Shown: positions 1 to 11,687, counted from the stretch's first letter. The stretch is 64,000 nt of DNA from DMER01 sp003451645 (GCA_031976175.1 DALYLR010000016.1:11715-75714); one strand, 5' to 3'. The notes: generated by a model from the sequence alone, not told the origin. Made by a program: numbers and translations.

Positions 1-960
1 CGCCTTAGAGGCCAGCGCGGAGGAGCGCGACACGCGCGGGTTCATCTCAATGACGACCAGCCGGCCATCCTTGGGATTGACCGCGAACTGAACATTCGAA
101 CCGCCTGTTTCAACGCCAATCTCGCGCAAGACCGCGATCGAGGCATTGCGCATGATCTGATATTCTTTGTCGGTCAGCGTCAGCGCGGGCGCAACCGTGA
201 TGCTGTCGCCCGTGTGGACGCCCATGGGATCGATGTTCTCGATCGAGCAGATGATGATGGCGTTGTCCGCTTTGTCGCGAACAACCTCCATTTCGTATTC
301 CTTCCATCCGAGTACGGATTCTTCGATGAGCACCGATTTCACGGGCGATGCCGCAAGGCCGCGGCTGGCGATCTCTTCGACCTCTGCCCGGTTGTAGGCG
401 ATACCGCCCCCTGTACCGCCGAGCGTGAAGGACGGGCGGATGATGGCGGGCAGGCCGACGACCTGAGCGGCCGCCCGCGCGTCCTCGATCGTGCGTACAA
501 GGACAGATTTTGGCGACTCAAGACCGATCTTGGCCATCGCCGCGCGGAACAGTTCGCGGTCTTCGGCCTTGGCGATGGCCTCTGCTCGCGCGCCGATTAA
601 TTCAACGTCCCACGCCTTCAAGACGCCTTTGTCCTCAAGTGCAAGCGCGCAGTTCAGCGCGGTTTGACCGCCCATGGTGGGCAGAAGCGCCATGCGGTCG
701 CGCGGACGCTCTTTACGTTCGCGGGCGATGATCTTAGTGACGAAATCCGGCGTAATGGGCTCGATATAAGTGGCGTCAGCCACATCCGGGTCGGTCATGA
801 TCGAGGCCGGATTGGAATTGACGAGTACCACGCGGTAGCCTTCTTCTTTCAATGCTTTGCAAGCCTGAACACCGGAATAGTCAAACTCGCATGCCTGACC
901 GATGACGATCGGGCCTGCACCGATGATGAGGACGGTATCAATATCAGTGCGCTTGGGCAT
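1..960 (-). CDS. carB: Carbamoyl-phosphate synthase large subunit, N-terminal part (cut by window edge)
   Basis: The large, ammonia-dependent subunit of carbamoyl-phosphate synthetase, which makes carbamoyl phosphate for arginine and pyrimidine synthesis together with CarA. About 320 codons are present, starting MPKRTDIDTVLIIGAGP; the rest lies beyond position 1. The visible part is the carboxy-phosphate half: a nucleotide-fold pre-ATP-grasp segment (GQACEFDYSG, NSNPASIMTDPD), the glycine-rich loop FTLGGTGGGIAYN, and the metal/ATP site VIEMNPRVSRSSALASKA close to the edge. The start codon at 958-960 lies inside the end of the upstream HD-domain gene (17-bp overlap), so the two are probably translationally coupled in a carA-HD-carB operon. 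Identification is secure from the motifs. Confidence 0.97.
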   Translation of the reverse strand, partial: MPKRTDIDTVLIIGAGPIVIGQACEFDYSGVQACKALKEEGYRVVLVNSNPASIMTDPDVADATYIEPITPDFVTKIIARERKERPRDRMALLPTMGGQTALNCALALEDKGVLKAWDVELIGARAEAIAKAEDRELFRAAMAKIGLESPKSVLVRTIEDARAAAQVVGLPAIIRPSFTLGGTGGGIAYNRAEVEEIASRGLAASPVKSVLIEESVLGWKEYEMEVVRDKADNAIIICSIENIDPMGVHTGDSITVAPALTLTDKEYQIMRNASIAVLREIGVETGGSNVQFAVNPKDGRLVVIEMNPRVSRSSALASKA

Positions 961-1609
961 GGGTTTGGCTCCGCAACCTATCGAGTTCGGCACGCATGTT
1001 CTGGCGCGCGGCATCGCCATAGAGCTCTTCAAACTGCTGTGTACGGAAGATACGGGCGCCTGCGATGGCCCGCTCCAGGAAGGCGCCGCGGCGCCCGCGC
1101 CATTCGCCGTCCGTCCGGTGAGCGTATTCTTGCCGTACGTTCGCTGCATAGGTGCGATAGGTGTCCGGCGCGGCCCCTAAGATCGCATAATCGCAATCGA
1201 GGAAGAGGTCGTCGTCCGCGTCCGCGCCGCCTTTCTGGTGATTTTTGGTGGCCAGAATCAGACGGCACACGCGGCTCGTGAAATCATGCGTGGCACCAAG
1301 CTCGCGCAGGTCTTGTAACGCTCGCTCCGAGGACCGCTCTTCGTTGTCGACCGCACGAGGATCATAGACGATGTCGTGGTACCAGGCAGCAAAGGCTAAT
1401 CTCAACGGGTCGGCCGTCGCGACCGCGTGCTGCTCCAAGCGCGAAAAGAGGTCCACGAGATGGTCAAGCGTGTGATAGGCGCGATGGGGCTCTGAATAGG
1501 ACTGACAGAGGGCAACAAAGATTTCTTGTGAACGCTTAGCATCAAAACAGGACAGAGCATTGACGTGGCCACGCCAGAGCGGCGTCAAGTGGCGCACCGC
1601 GGCGCTCAT
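944..1609 (-). CDS. HD-domain protein (predicted metal-dependent phosphohydrolase) between carA and carB
   Basis: A 221-residue soluble protein. It has the HD-superfamily signature YHTLDHL at about residues 44-50, AAWYHDIVYD at about 73-82 (the His-Asp pair) and a later LDCDYAILG segment with the acidic residues that complete the metal site. This matches the family of predicted HD phosphohydrolases of about 200 residues; no substrate can be deduced. Its ATG overlaps the carA stop in a TCAT/ATGA arrangement and its 3' end runs 17 bp into carB, so it is translated as part of the car operon. A role tied to nucleotide or carbamoyl-phosphate metabolism is only an inference from position. Confidence 0.85.
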   Translation of the reverse strand: MSAAVRHLTPLWRGHVNALSCFDAKRSQEIFVALCQSYSEPHRAYHTLDHLVDLFSRLEQHAVATADPLRLAFAAWYHDIVYDPRAVDNEERSSERALQDLRELGATHDFTSRVCRLILATKNHQKGGADADDDLFLDCDYAILGAAPDTYRTYAANVRQEYAHRTDGEWRGRRGAFLERAIAGARIFRTQQFEELYGDAARQNMRAELDRLRSQTHAQAH

Positions 1610-2778
1610 CGCTTGAGCATCCCGGCAAAGCGTTGAAACAGATATGAACTATCATGTGGTCCGGGCGACGCTTCCGGATGATACTGCACACTGAAGACCG
1701 GACGGTCCTTTAGAGCCAAGCCGCAATTTGTGCCGTCGAAGAGTGAGACATGGGTCTCATGCACGCCCAGAGGTAGCGAGGCACGATCGACCGTGAAGCC
1801 ATGGTTCATTGACACGATCTCGACCTTACCCGTCTGAAGGTCCTTGACCGGATGATTGGCGCCATGATGACCCTGCAGCATCTTCTGCGTCTTGGCGCCC
1901 AGCGCCAGAGCCAGCATCTGATGGCCCAGACAGATTCCAAAGATGGGCAAGTTTCTGGTCATCAGCTCACGGATGACCGGGACGGCATAGACGCCGGTCG
2001 CGGCGGGATCACCCGGACCATTCGACAAGACCACGCCATCGGGCGCTAGCCGCATGATATCGCTGGCGGGCGTTGCAGCAGGCACGACGGTTAGGCGCGC
2101 GCCAAGGCCGCTGAGCTGGCGCAAAATGTTGCGCTTCACACCATAATCGATGACCACAATGTGGTGCCGCGCGTCGGCCGCTGTGCCATAGCCCTCATTC
2201 CATTGCCAAGGTGTCTCGGTCCATGCCCAGGTCTGCCGGCAGGTGACGTCCTTGGCCAAGTCCATGCCTTCAAGGCCGGACCACTCTCTGGCGCGGCGTT
2301 GGAGGGACCCCACCTCCGTCTCGCCATCTGGCATGTGGGCGATCACGCCATGGGGCATGCCTTGCTCGCGAATGCGCCGGGTCAGTGCGCGCGTGTCTAT
2401 GCCAAACAGGCCCACAACATTGTGGCGGCGCGCCCATTGATCCAATTGGGAGAGACTGCGGTAGTTAGAGGGCGTGCGGGGTTGCGCTCGCACAATCATC
2501 CCAGACAAGGCAGGCGTCTGCGCCTCGATGTCTTCGTCATTTGTGCCGGCATTGCCGATGTGCGGGAAGGTGAAACAAATGATCTGCCCTGCATAAGAAG
2601 GATCGGTCAGGACTTCCTGATAGCCGGTCATTGCTGTGTTAAAGCAGACCTCGCCAACGGCTTGTCCTTGTGCGCCAAAACCGGTGCCGCGGAAGACGGT
2701 GCCATCCGCCAAAACAAGGAGTCCCGTCCGCGCGGGGCCAAGCCCCGCAGCAGCGGCGGTCGAGACAATGTCACTCAT
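1606..2778 (-). CDS. carA: Carbamoyl-phosphate synthase small (glutaminase) subunit
   Basis: The glutamine amidotransferase subunit that releases ammonia from glutamine and channels it to CarB. The 390 residues match the usual length. The N-terminal CPSase small-chain domain is seen in LLVLADGTVFRGTGFG and VCFNTAMTGYQEVLTDPSY. The class I glutaminase domain has the nucleophile Cys in FGICLGHQ and the catalytic His/Glu in VQYHPEASPGPHD. It is first in the minus-strand carA-HD-carB operon, with a clear sigma70-type promoter about 60 bp upstream. The start at 2778 (MSDIVSTAAAAG) leaves a short poorly conserved leader before the domain; no better downstream start is apparent. Confidence 0.97.
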   Translation of the reverse strand: MSDIVSTAAAAGLGPARTGLLVLADGTVFRGTGFGAQGQAVGEVCFNTAMTGYQEVLTDPSYAGQIICFTFPHIGNAGTNDEDIEAQTPALSGMIVRAQPRTPSNYRSLSQLDQWARRHNVVGLFGIDTRALTRRIREQGMPHGVIAHMPDGETEVGSLQRRAREWSGLEGMDLAKDVTCRQTWAWTETPWQWNEGYGTAADARHHIVVIDYGVKRNILRQLSGLGARLTVVPAATPASDIMRLAPDGVVLSNGPGDPAATGVYAVPVIRELMTRNLPIFGICLGHQMLALALGAKTQKMLQGHHGANHPVKDLQTGKVEIVSMNHGFTVDRASLPLGVHETHVSLFDGTNCGLALKDRPVFSVQYHPEASPGPHDSSYLFQRFAGMLKR

Positions 2779-2836
2779 TGAGGCTTACTCCGACCGGGTG
2801 CTCAAGGGCGCATGATTCCAGCGCAAAATTCGCGAA

Positions 2837-2865
2837 GCTATATGGATTGCACATGCGGGCGTCAA
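2837..2865 (-). promoter_or_regulatory. Probable sigma70 promoter of the carA operon
   Basis: Read on the minus strand, TTGACG (2865-2860) and TATAGC (2842-2837) are separated by exactly 17 bp. Transcription would begin near 2830 and leave a leader of about 50 nt before the carA ATG. The element lies in the only gap between carA and the beta-hydroxylase gene upstream. I see no obvious attenuator hairpin in the short leader. Confidence 0.65.
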
Positions 2866-2883
2866 GGGCCGTGCACTGGCCCT

Positions 2884-4065
2884 TCAGATCTCCCACCTGG
2901 GTGGAACACCAGCATAGGTATCGATCGCAGCCAACATACTGCGGATAAGGTGGCGCTCTTCCGGGGTCACGTCCGGCCGCCAGACGTCAAAGATCAGGAT
3001 CACGCGAAGGTCTGCAGAGCGGTTCCAGGCCTCGTGGTCATATGTGTCGTCGAAGGCCCAGGCGTGGCCCTCCTGCCAGCTGCGCGTTTCGGCGCCCACC
3101 CGAAAGCCGCAATCCGCAGGGACTATCAATGGCAGATGGCAGATCAGCCGCGTGTTCATCATGCCTTGATGCGGCGGGATTCGTGCACCAGGCTTCAGCC
3201 AGGAGAAGAGCGCCATCGGCGCGCGTTGCGGCATGTCGCACAGAGGCATTTGTGAGAGAATGGCTGTGGTCTGCGGGCACTGTGCCATGTTGGCGGGCAC
3301 TTCAGCGCCGTTTTTCCACAGATAATAGGCACTCCAATCCTGATTGCCCGCCATTCCTTGGTAATCCCGTTGCGGCGCATTGGTTTCGGGCATCACATAA
3401 GGGGCAAAGCTACCGGTGTCGCTCAGGACATTGGACAATTCCCCTTTTAGCGTTGATGTGGCGGCTTCCAAGGCCGGGAGCCACGCGAGCTTGTCTCTTG
3501 GATAGAAGCCGTGCTCGGCCAAACCTGGCAGAAAGAACATCCGCGGCTGCTGCGGGCCGGGGTTGCGTTCGCGCCTGCCGGTCATCAGGTCAAGCGCCAA
3601 TGCGAACCTAGGACTGGATGTGGACGGATTGAAACCCTCCCTTTCCAGCTCAGCCCGCAAGAAATCCTCAAGGTCCTGCGCAAGGCTCGCCACCATCGCG
3701 GCCGCGCGGTCCAGGTCGCGCTTGAGGCTCGGCGGCGGATTGGCCGGCGCGTTGCTCAATGCGGCCCGGTAGAAGGGAAGTGCGGCGCGGCGGTTGTTGT
3801 CATGCATCAACCCGTCGCCTTTTAGCACGAGGGCCTTGGGGTTTTGCGGCTCGAGCGCAAGTGCGCGGTCGATCGCGGCGCCAAAGGCGTCATGATTGCG
3901 ATGCGCCAATTCGGTCAAGGCAAGCCCCAGGAACGCTTCGGCGCTGGCGCCCGGCCCTTGCGTGGCGGCCCGGAATGCATCGAGGGCCGCGGGCAGGTCC
4001 TTGGCGCGGATGGCTTCAAAGCCTTTGCGTGTCCATTCTTCGGCTGAGATGTGCTGCCCGGTCAT
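2884..4065 (-). CDS. TPR-containing aspartyl/asparaginyl beta-hydroxylase family protein
   Basis: A fusion of an N-terminal helical TPR-like region (about residues 1-130; repeats such as AEAFLGLALTELAHRNHDAF and PKALVLKGDGLMHDNNRRAA) to a C-terminal AspH/LpxO-type domain. The hydroxylase domain is an Fe(II)/2-oxoglutarate fold. Visible metal-site candidates are the His in RIPPHQGMMNTRLICHLPL and the His in DDTYDHEAWNRS, with a conserved Arg after it for 2-oxoglutarate. The start MTGQHISAEEW (ATG at 4063-4065) is preferred over an upstream in-frame ATG that would overlap the neighbouring protease gene. Substrates of bacterial homologues vary (proteins or lipid A), so the target here is unknown. 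Confidence 0.85.
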   Translation of the reverse strand: MTGQHISAEEWTRKGFEAIRAKDLPAALDAFRAATQGPGASAEAFLGLALTELAHRNHDAFGAAIDRALALEPQNPKALVLKGDGLMHDNNRRAALPFYRAALSNAPANPPPSLKRDLDRAAAMVASLAQDLEDFLRAELEREGFNPSTSSPRFALALDLMTGRRERNPGPQQPRMFFLPGLAEHGFYPRDKLAWLPALEAATSTLKGELSNVLSDTGSFAPYVMPETNAPQRDYQGMAGNQDWSAYYLWKNGAEVPANMAQCPQTTAILSQMPLCDMPQRAPMALFSWLKPGARIPPHQGMMNTRLICHLPLIVPADCGFRVGAETRSWQEGHAWAFDDTYDHEAWNRSADLRVILIFDVWRPDVTPEERHLIRSMLAAIDTYAGVPPRWEI

Positions 4066-4097
4066 TGATGCAGTTTGGGGCTTGCTTGACACCTGGG

Positions 4098-5044
4098 TCA
4101 ACGTGCTTGCGCAGCCGTGAGGTCCCATCCTTGCCTCGGCAGAGTAACATAGACGAAGCCGAGCACCGCGAGCGTCAGCGCTAAACCGGCCGCAGCTTGC
4201 ACCGGATCGTCATTGGCGCGCGGTTGCGCCCACTGCTCAAACACATACCGGATGTCGCCGCCGCCATCGATGAAGTCGACGACCGATATTAGCATGTTGT
4301 TTGCTGTATGAAAAACGGAGGCGGCACCAATCCCTGCGCGCAACGCCAGGAGGCAGAATAACAGCCCTGAAAAGAAATAGTCGACGAGGCTGAGCACAGG
4401 TGCAAGACCAGTCAATTCTGCGATCGAGACGTGGCTCCAGGCAAACAAGAGCGACGAGATGATCGCGGCGGCGCCAAGGCCAATGGCCGGCGTCAAGCTG
4501 GATAGAGCCCAGGCACGGTAGACGACCTCTTCGGCGACGGCGCCCGTGACAATGGCGATCGCGAATATGCTGACTGCCAGCGCATGCAACCACAATGGCC
4601 AAGGCTCAAGGGCAGCAATGGTAAGGGCCGTGGCCCGGTCTGGGGTGCCTAGCGGCCGGAACTCTGGATCGTAGATCATGCCCAATGCATTGCTCGAAAA
4701 GACCCATAATCCGGCCAAGGCAACCATCAACCAGATGGTTTGTGCATCGGCGGGACGGAATCCGGCCGTTGCCAGAGGGCGGCCCTCAATTGACCTGATC
4801 CACACGATCACGAGGCCAATCAGCCCCCCCGCGAAAATGGTCTCAGCGCCATAGGCCGCAATGTCGAAGAGATACCCCGAGACGGACCCAGCCAAAGCAT
4901 AGCCTAGGTCCAGGCCTGCCAGTGCCAGCGCAATTGCGGCCAATGCCATCACCCAGTTGAGAGGCGCGTAGGGCCACTCCAAGAGGCGAACGGGGTTATC
5001 CAATGGCGCAAAAGCTGCGCGCCGCGGCTTGCTTGGCTGATCCA
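4098..5044 (-). CDS. CPBP-family intramembrane metalloprotease (Abi/CAAX-like)
   Basis: A polytopic membrane protein with about eight hydrophobic segments. It has the CPBP motif set: EEVVYRAW (EExxxR), FAWSHVSIAEL with its His, and the C-terminal FHTANNMLIS with the last His/Asn ligand motif. These form the intramembrane metal site of the CAAX protease/bacteriocin-processing family; the substrate is unknown. The frame stays open to 5135, overlapping the divergent yqeY start. I prefer GTG at 5044 (MDQPSKPRRAAF), preceded by GGGGAC, which leaves about 90 bp for divergent promoters. The start is the least certain part of this call. Confidence 0.82.
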
Positions 5045-5134
5045 CGCTTGGTTGTCCCCAGGGAGTTTGTGCTTTGCGGCCTTGCGAGACCGCAATTATG
5101 TATATGCTGCAGGCTCGTTCAAGAAGGATCGACA

Positions 5135-5593
5135 ATGCTGCTTAGAACCCGCTTTACCGAAGACATGAAAGACGCGATGCGCGCGCGTGAGACCCAGCGC
5201 GTCAGTGCCATTCGCCTGATCATCGCGAAAATGAAGGAAGCCGATGTCGAGGCGCGGGGCGCGGGCCGGGGCGAGGCGAGCGAGCCGGAACTGCTCGCAA
5301 TGCTGCAAAAGATGATCAAACAGCGCCAGGACTCGATTGAAGCCTATGTCAAAGGAAACCGCGAGGACCTGGCCGATCAGGAGCGCGCGGAGATTGTGGT
5401 GATAACGCACTACTTGCCCAAGCAAATGAGCGAAGACGAGGCCAAGGCTGCGATTGCGGCTGCGGTGTCTGAGCTTGGCGCATCCGGGGTCAAGGATATG
5501 GGCAAGGTCATCGCCCGGCTGAAAGAGCAGTTCACAGGGCAGATGGATTTTGGAAAAGCCTCAGGGCTGGTTAAAGCGGCGCTCGGTGGGTAG
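5135..5593 (+). CDS. GatB/YqeY domain-containing protein
   Basis: A 152-residue helical protein of the YqeY family, related to the C-terminal tail of GatB, the tRNA-dependent amidotransferase subunit. Typical features are the start MLLRTRFTEDMKDAMRAR, the central IKQRQDSIEAYVKGNREDLADQE and the tail MGKVIARLKEQFTGQMDFGKASGLVKAAL. The ATG at 5135 follows AAGGAT 6 bp upstream; a longer open frame upstream lacks family similarity. It precedes dnaG by 36 bp, matching the yqeY-dnaG-rpoD order common in alphaproteobacteria. Its molecular role is not established; involvement in tRNA amidation is suggested only by the GatB similarity. Confidence 0.93.
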   Translation: MLLRTRFTEDMKDAMRARETQRVSAIRLIIAKMKEADVEARGAGRGEASEPELLAMLQKMIKQRQDSIEAYVKGNREDLADQERAEIVVITHYLPKQMSEDEAKAAIAAAVSELGASGVKDMGKVIARLKEQFTGQMDFGKASGLVKAALGG

Positions 5594-5629
5594 CGCCAGG
5601 CGCGGCCAGCACAAGACCGGGTAGGCGCG

Positions 5630-7588
5630 GTGCTCGACGACCTCAGGCATAGAATTAACATCGCTGAATTGGTGGGCCGCAAAGTCCGGTTGATCAGGCG
5701 CGGCCGCAACCATGTGGGTTTGTGCCCTTTCCATCAGGAAAAGAGCCCCTCTTTCAGCGTCCAAGAGGACAAGGGTTTTTATCATTGCTTTGGCTGCGGT
5801 GCGCATGGCGATGCATTCACCTTTGTCATGGAGACCGAGGGCCTTTCATTCCGGGAGGCGGTTGAGAAGCTCGCAGCGGAGCAGGGTGTGCCCTCGCCAT
5901 TGCGCGGCGCGCCAGCGCCTGAACGCGAAAAGTCAGCCGCAGGCCATACGCTCTACGACGTGAATGAGATGGCTACCCAATGGTTTCAACTGCAACTCGA
6001 AAGCCCAGAAGGCCTTGCCGCGCAGGCCTATTTGAACGGCCGCGACCTGGACCGGGGCGTGTGGGCGCAGTTCCGGATGGGCTTTGCCCCCGATCAGCGC
6101 AATGGCCTGTTGTCCCATCTGGCATCGCGCGGTGTTAGCGTGGAGGAAATCCTCGCTCTGGGTTTGGCGGTCACGCCTGAGGATGGGCGCAACCCTTATG
6201 ACCGGTTTCGTGGCCGTGTCATTTTCCCCATTCTCGACACTCGCGGGCGGCCGATTGCCTTTGGCGGCCGCACACTGTTGCCCGATGGCAAACCGAAATA
6301 CCTCAATTCGCCCGAGACGCCATTGTTCAAGAAGGGCGCGGTACTGTTCAACCATCAGGCGGCGCGGGCCGCGGCGGCCAAGGGCGAGCCAGTCCTGGTG
6401 GCCGAAGGCTATGTCGACGTGATTGCTCTTGTGCGGGCCGGATTTGCCGGTGCTGTGGCCCCTTTGGGCACAGCGCTGACCGAAGAGCAGCTGGGACTTC
6501 TGTGGCGGATGGCGGACGAGCCCGTCCTTTGCTTTGATGGCGACAAGGCGGGCCTCGCGGCGGCGCAGCGCGCCATGGATCGGGCCTTGCCTGAGATTGT
6601 GCCGGGCAAATCTCTGCGCTTTGCCTTCCTACCCGCTGGCCAAGACCCAGATGACCTCTTGCGGGCGCAGGGCCGGGACGCGATGGCTTGGGTCATAGAT
6701 AGTGCGCAGCCATTGGTCGAAGCCCTGTGGCAGCGTGAGGTGGCAGTCCTTGATCCCTCCACGCCCGAGCGGGTGGCAGGGTTACGCGCGCGGCTGCGCG
6801 CGCTCGCCGCCCAGATTCCGGACACGGACCTCAGATATGATTACAACCGCAGCTTTCAGGATCGGCTGAACGGCCTGATCGATGAGCGCCGTGGGCCGGT
6901 TGGCAGCAAAGCGCGAAGCGGCGCCGGTGCGGGCTTTGGGCAAGGCATGCCGCAAGCCAGGCAGCCCTGGCGTCCAAACGGGCAAGGTGGCGGGAGCGAG
7001 CTGACTGCCCATGCCCGCCTAAGCAGGCCCGGGCGCGCGCAGTGGACGGCCCGGGAATCGCCAGATATGCGAGCGTCTCAACTTGCGCAGTCAGTTCTAT
7101 ATGGCGGGAAGGGCTCAGCGCGTCTGCGCGAAGAGGCGCTTGTGCTGTCCATTATTAACAATCCAGAGCTTTTGGAGCGGCATTTGGATGAAGTTGCGAG
7201 GCTTCCCCTGGCCGATCCTCTGCTTGACAAAATTCGGCAAGCGTTACTACATGCGGCGGGGTGGGGAAATCCACTTGACTTTAGGGGGCTTCGCGACCAC
7301 CTCTCGCGGTGTGGGTTCGCGTCTGACGTGGATCGATTGGAAAGGCGGCCGCCGATGAAGGGGTTACCCTTTGTCCGGCCACAAGAAGATTTTGGCGCTG
7401 TCGAATGGGCGTGGTTGCACGCTGTTCAGCGGCACTTAAAGTTAACGCAGCTGGAAGCCGAGCACCGTCTCGCCGCTGACGCGCTGTTGACGGACGAAAG
7501 CGTTGAGGCCCTCAAAAGACTGCAAGAAATTGACCGGCAGATCAAACAGGCTTCATCGCCGGAGGCAAGTGCGGAAGACGATTTCTAG
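5630..7588 (+). CDS. dnaG: DNA primase
   Basis: Synthesises RNA primers for chromosomal replication. The order is an N-terminal CHC2 zinc finger (CPFH at about residues 34-37 and HCFGCG at about 54-59), a TOPRIM catalytic domain (VLVAEGYVDVIAL with the catalytic Glu, then CFDGDKAGLAAAQRA) and a C-terminal DnaB-interaction region. The 652 residues are normal for the family. The start is GTG at 5630; the next in-frame codon upstream that could matter is a stop at 5591, so no ATG is available. This makes the N-terminus a few residues shorter than the common form that begins with a PP-F-hydrophobic stretch. Likely co-transcribed with yqeY. Confidence 0.97.
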   Translation: MLDDLRHRINIAELVGRKVRLIRRGRNHVGLCPFHQEKSPSFSVQEDKGFYHCFGCGAHGDAFTFVMETEGLSFREAVEKLAAEQGVPSPLRGAPAPEREKSAAGHTLYDVNEMATQWFQLQLESPEGLAAQAYLNGRDLDRGVWAQFRMGFAPDQRNGLLSHLASRGVSVEEILALGLAVTPEDGRNPYDRFRGRVIFPILDTRGRPIAFGGRTLLPDGKPKYLNSPETPLFKKGAVLFNHQAARAAAAKGEPVLVAEGYVDVIALVRAGFAGAVAPLGTALTEEQLGLLWRMADEPVLCFDGDKAGLAAAQRAMDRALPEIVPGKSLRFAFLPAGQDPDDLLRAQGRDAMAWVIDSAQPLVEALWQREVAVLDPSTPERVAGLRARLRALAAQIPDTDLRYDYNRSFQDRLNGLIDERRGPVGSKARSGAGAGFGQGMPQARQPWRPNGQGGGSELTAHARLSRPGRAQWTARESPDMRASQLAQSVLYGGKGSARLREEALVLSIINNPELLERHLDEVARLPLADPLLDKIRQALLHAAGWGNPLDFRGLRDHLSRCGFASDVDRLERRPPMKGLPFVRPQEDFGAVEWAWLHAVQRHLKLTQLEAEHRLAADALLTDESVEALKRLQEIDRQIKQASSPEASAEDDF

Positions 7589-7778
7589 GGCTTGAGATCG
7601 TACCCGATTGTTGCTTCTGGTTATGCCGGCCTCGACTGGGACAGTTGGTTCGCAGATCGCGGCTCAAGTGGCGTCGGGCGGGTTGTACGGTTTGGGTTGT
7701 AGGGGATGCGGCGTGACAACGAAACCACCCATCCGTCCCCTTGCGTTTTCTAGCTTGCTTGATGCTTGGTTGGATATC

Positions 7779-10361
<2,583 letters not shown>

Positions 10362-10380
10362 CGGGTCGAGGGCGCGGCCA

Positions 10381-10998
10381 TTAGGCCCACCCATAGTTGA
10401 AGCTTATGCTGATCCTAGGCGTTTTCGCCGAATTGAGCGGGACTTCGTGCCGGAGCCAGCTTTCCCACATCAGCACGCGGCCGGGTGAGGGCGTCACATA
10501 GATGAACGGTTGCTCCGGCCTCGGAGCACTGGGCTTGCGCGGCGGGGCGGCCATCATCTGGGCAAGCCTGGGATCCTCCAATTTCAGCGCACTGGCGCCC
10601 TTTGGCACGTCGACATAATAGGTGCCGCTAAGGACCGACAAGGGGTGAATATGGCCAGTGTGGACCCCGCCGGGGTCCAAGACATTGATCCAAAGGCTGT
10701 TCAGCCGGAAATCCTTGGGCGACGCAGCGACATTCAGTACGCGAATGAACGCGGCCGCATGGCTGTCGAGCGCTTTGGCCAAGCCGTCAAAGGTGGGACT
10801 GCGCTCTGGCAGATCATTCAGGGAGGCATAGGACGTATAACCCTTATAGCCATGCTGTTTCGACCACGCCCGGCCTGCATTGTCTTCTGCGGCGATACTC
10901 AGACACTCCTGCCTCAATTGCGCGTTGAGGGCACGCCCGCCTGAATTGAGCGGGGCGGAGTAGAACTTTGTCGCGAAAAGGCTTTCGACTTTTGCCAT
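10381..10998 (-). CDS. TIGR02466-type 2-oxoglutarate/Fe(II) oxygenase family protein
   Basis: A 205-residue protein resembling the TIGR02466 family of putative 2OG-Fe(II) oxygenases. The visible core is LNSLWINVLDPGGVHTGHIHPLSVLSGTYYVDVP, holding the His ligands of the cupin fold. It is followed by PSPGRVLMWESWLRHEVPLN with the distal His, and ISISFNYGW at the C-terminus, typical for the family. It is convergent with rpoD, with 19 bp between stops. No substrate is known for this family; phage, cyanobacterial and alphaproteobacterial members are common. Confidence 0.82.
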   Translation of the reverse strand: MAKVESLFATKFYSAPLNSGGRALNAQLRQECLSIAAEDNAGRAWSKQHGYKGYTSYASLNDLPERSPTFDGLAKALDSHAAAFIRVLNVAASPKDFRLNSLWINVLDPGGVHTGHIHPLSVLSGTYYVDVPKGASALKLEDPRLAQMMAAPPRKPSAPRPEQPFIYVTPSPGRVLMWESWLRHEVPLNSAKTPRISISFNYGWA

Positions 10999-11046
10999 GA
11001 TGCAGGTACAGTTGCTGGACGATTGATGCAGATGAGGGCAATACGG

Positions 11047-11277
11047 ATGAAAGCAGCATTACGCGCTACAGCGGCGGTTGTCATGGGGCTCTCATTGACG
11101 GGTTGTGCGGCTGTGGCCGTGGTCGATACAGCTGTTGGCGTCACGACAACAGTGGTCGGCACCGCCGTCGATGTGACCGGAGCGGTAATCAGCACCGCAG
11201 CCGATGCGGTGACCCCTTCGGAAAAGCCCGATTGCTCGAAAGCTGAAAACAAAGACAAAGACGCCTGCAAAAAGTGA
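11047..11277 (+). CDS. Small lipoprotein
   Basis: A 76-residue protein starting MKAALRATAAVVMGLSLTGC: a short basic N-terminus, a hydrophobic core and a lipobox ending in Cys19, so it should be lipid-modified by Lgt/LspA. The mature part is Val/Thr/Ala-rich with repeated VG-TTTVVGTAV-type stretches and a charged Lys/Asp tail (KPDCSKAENKDKDACKK). In-frame starts exist at 11026 and 11032; 11047 is favoured by GAGGG about 9 bp upstream and by signal-peptide length. It heads the plus-strand run that continues with the VOC, SnoaL, GNAT and nitrilase genes. Function not recognised. Confidence 0.75.
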   Translation: MKAALRATAAVVMGLSLTGCAAVAVVDTAVGVTTTVVGTAVDVTGAVISTAADAVTPSEKPDCSKAENKDKDACKK

Positions 11278-11297
11278 CGGCGCGAGGGCATCCGGCC

Positions 11298-11684
11298 ATG
11301 CGGCTCAATCAAGTGACGGTCAGCGTTGAAGACTATGACCGGGCTGTGGCCTTCTACACGCTACTCGGGTTGCGTCAGATCGTGGCCAGCCCACCACACT
11401 ATGCCCGTTTCGAATTGCCAGATGGCGAGGCCACATTCTCAATCGAGGTGGTTCCCAATGTTCCGCATTCGGGTCAGCCACTCATCTACTTTGAAGTCCA
11501 TAACCTAGATGAGGCCTACGCAGCGTTGACGGCTAATGGGATTGTGTTTGAGCGAGGACCCGCCGATCAACCTTGGGCGTGGCGGGAGGCACATTTCAAG
11601 GACCCCTTTGGGAACCGGCTGTGCCTCTATCATGCCGGGCAGAACCGGCGTTATCCGCCCTGGCGGATCGAGACAAAGGGCTAA
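11298..11684 (+). CDS. Glyoxalase/bleomycin-resistance (VOC) family protein
   Basis: A 128-residue vicinal-oxygen-chelate protein made of two beta-alpha-beta-beta-beta modules: MRLNQVTVSVEDYDRAVAFY at the start and LIYFEVHNLDEAYAALTANG in the second half, ending FKDPFGNRLCLYHAG. Candidate metal ligands are Glu in YFEVHN and the His/Tyr in CLYHAG, but chemistry cannot be assigned. ATG 11298 fits the family start; GTG 11274 overlapping the lipoprotein stop is an alternative that would add eight residues. The next gene begins 3 bp after its stop, so the two are certainly co-translated. Confidence 0.85.
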   Translation: MRLNQVTVSVEDYDRAVAFYTLLGLRQIVASPPHYARFELPDGEATFSIEVVPNVPHSGQPLIYFEVHNLDEAYAALTANGIVFERGPADQPWAWREAHFKDPFGNRLCLYHAGQNRRYPPWRIETKG

Positions 11685-11687
11685 CCA

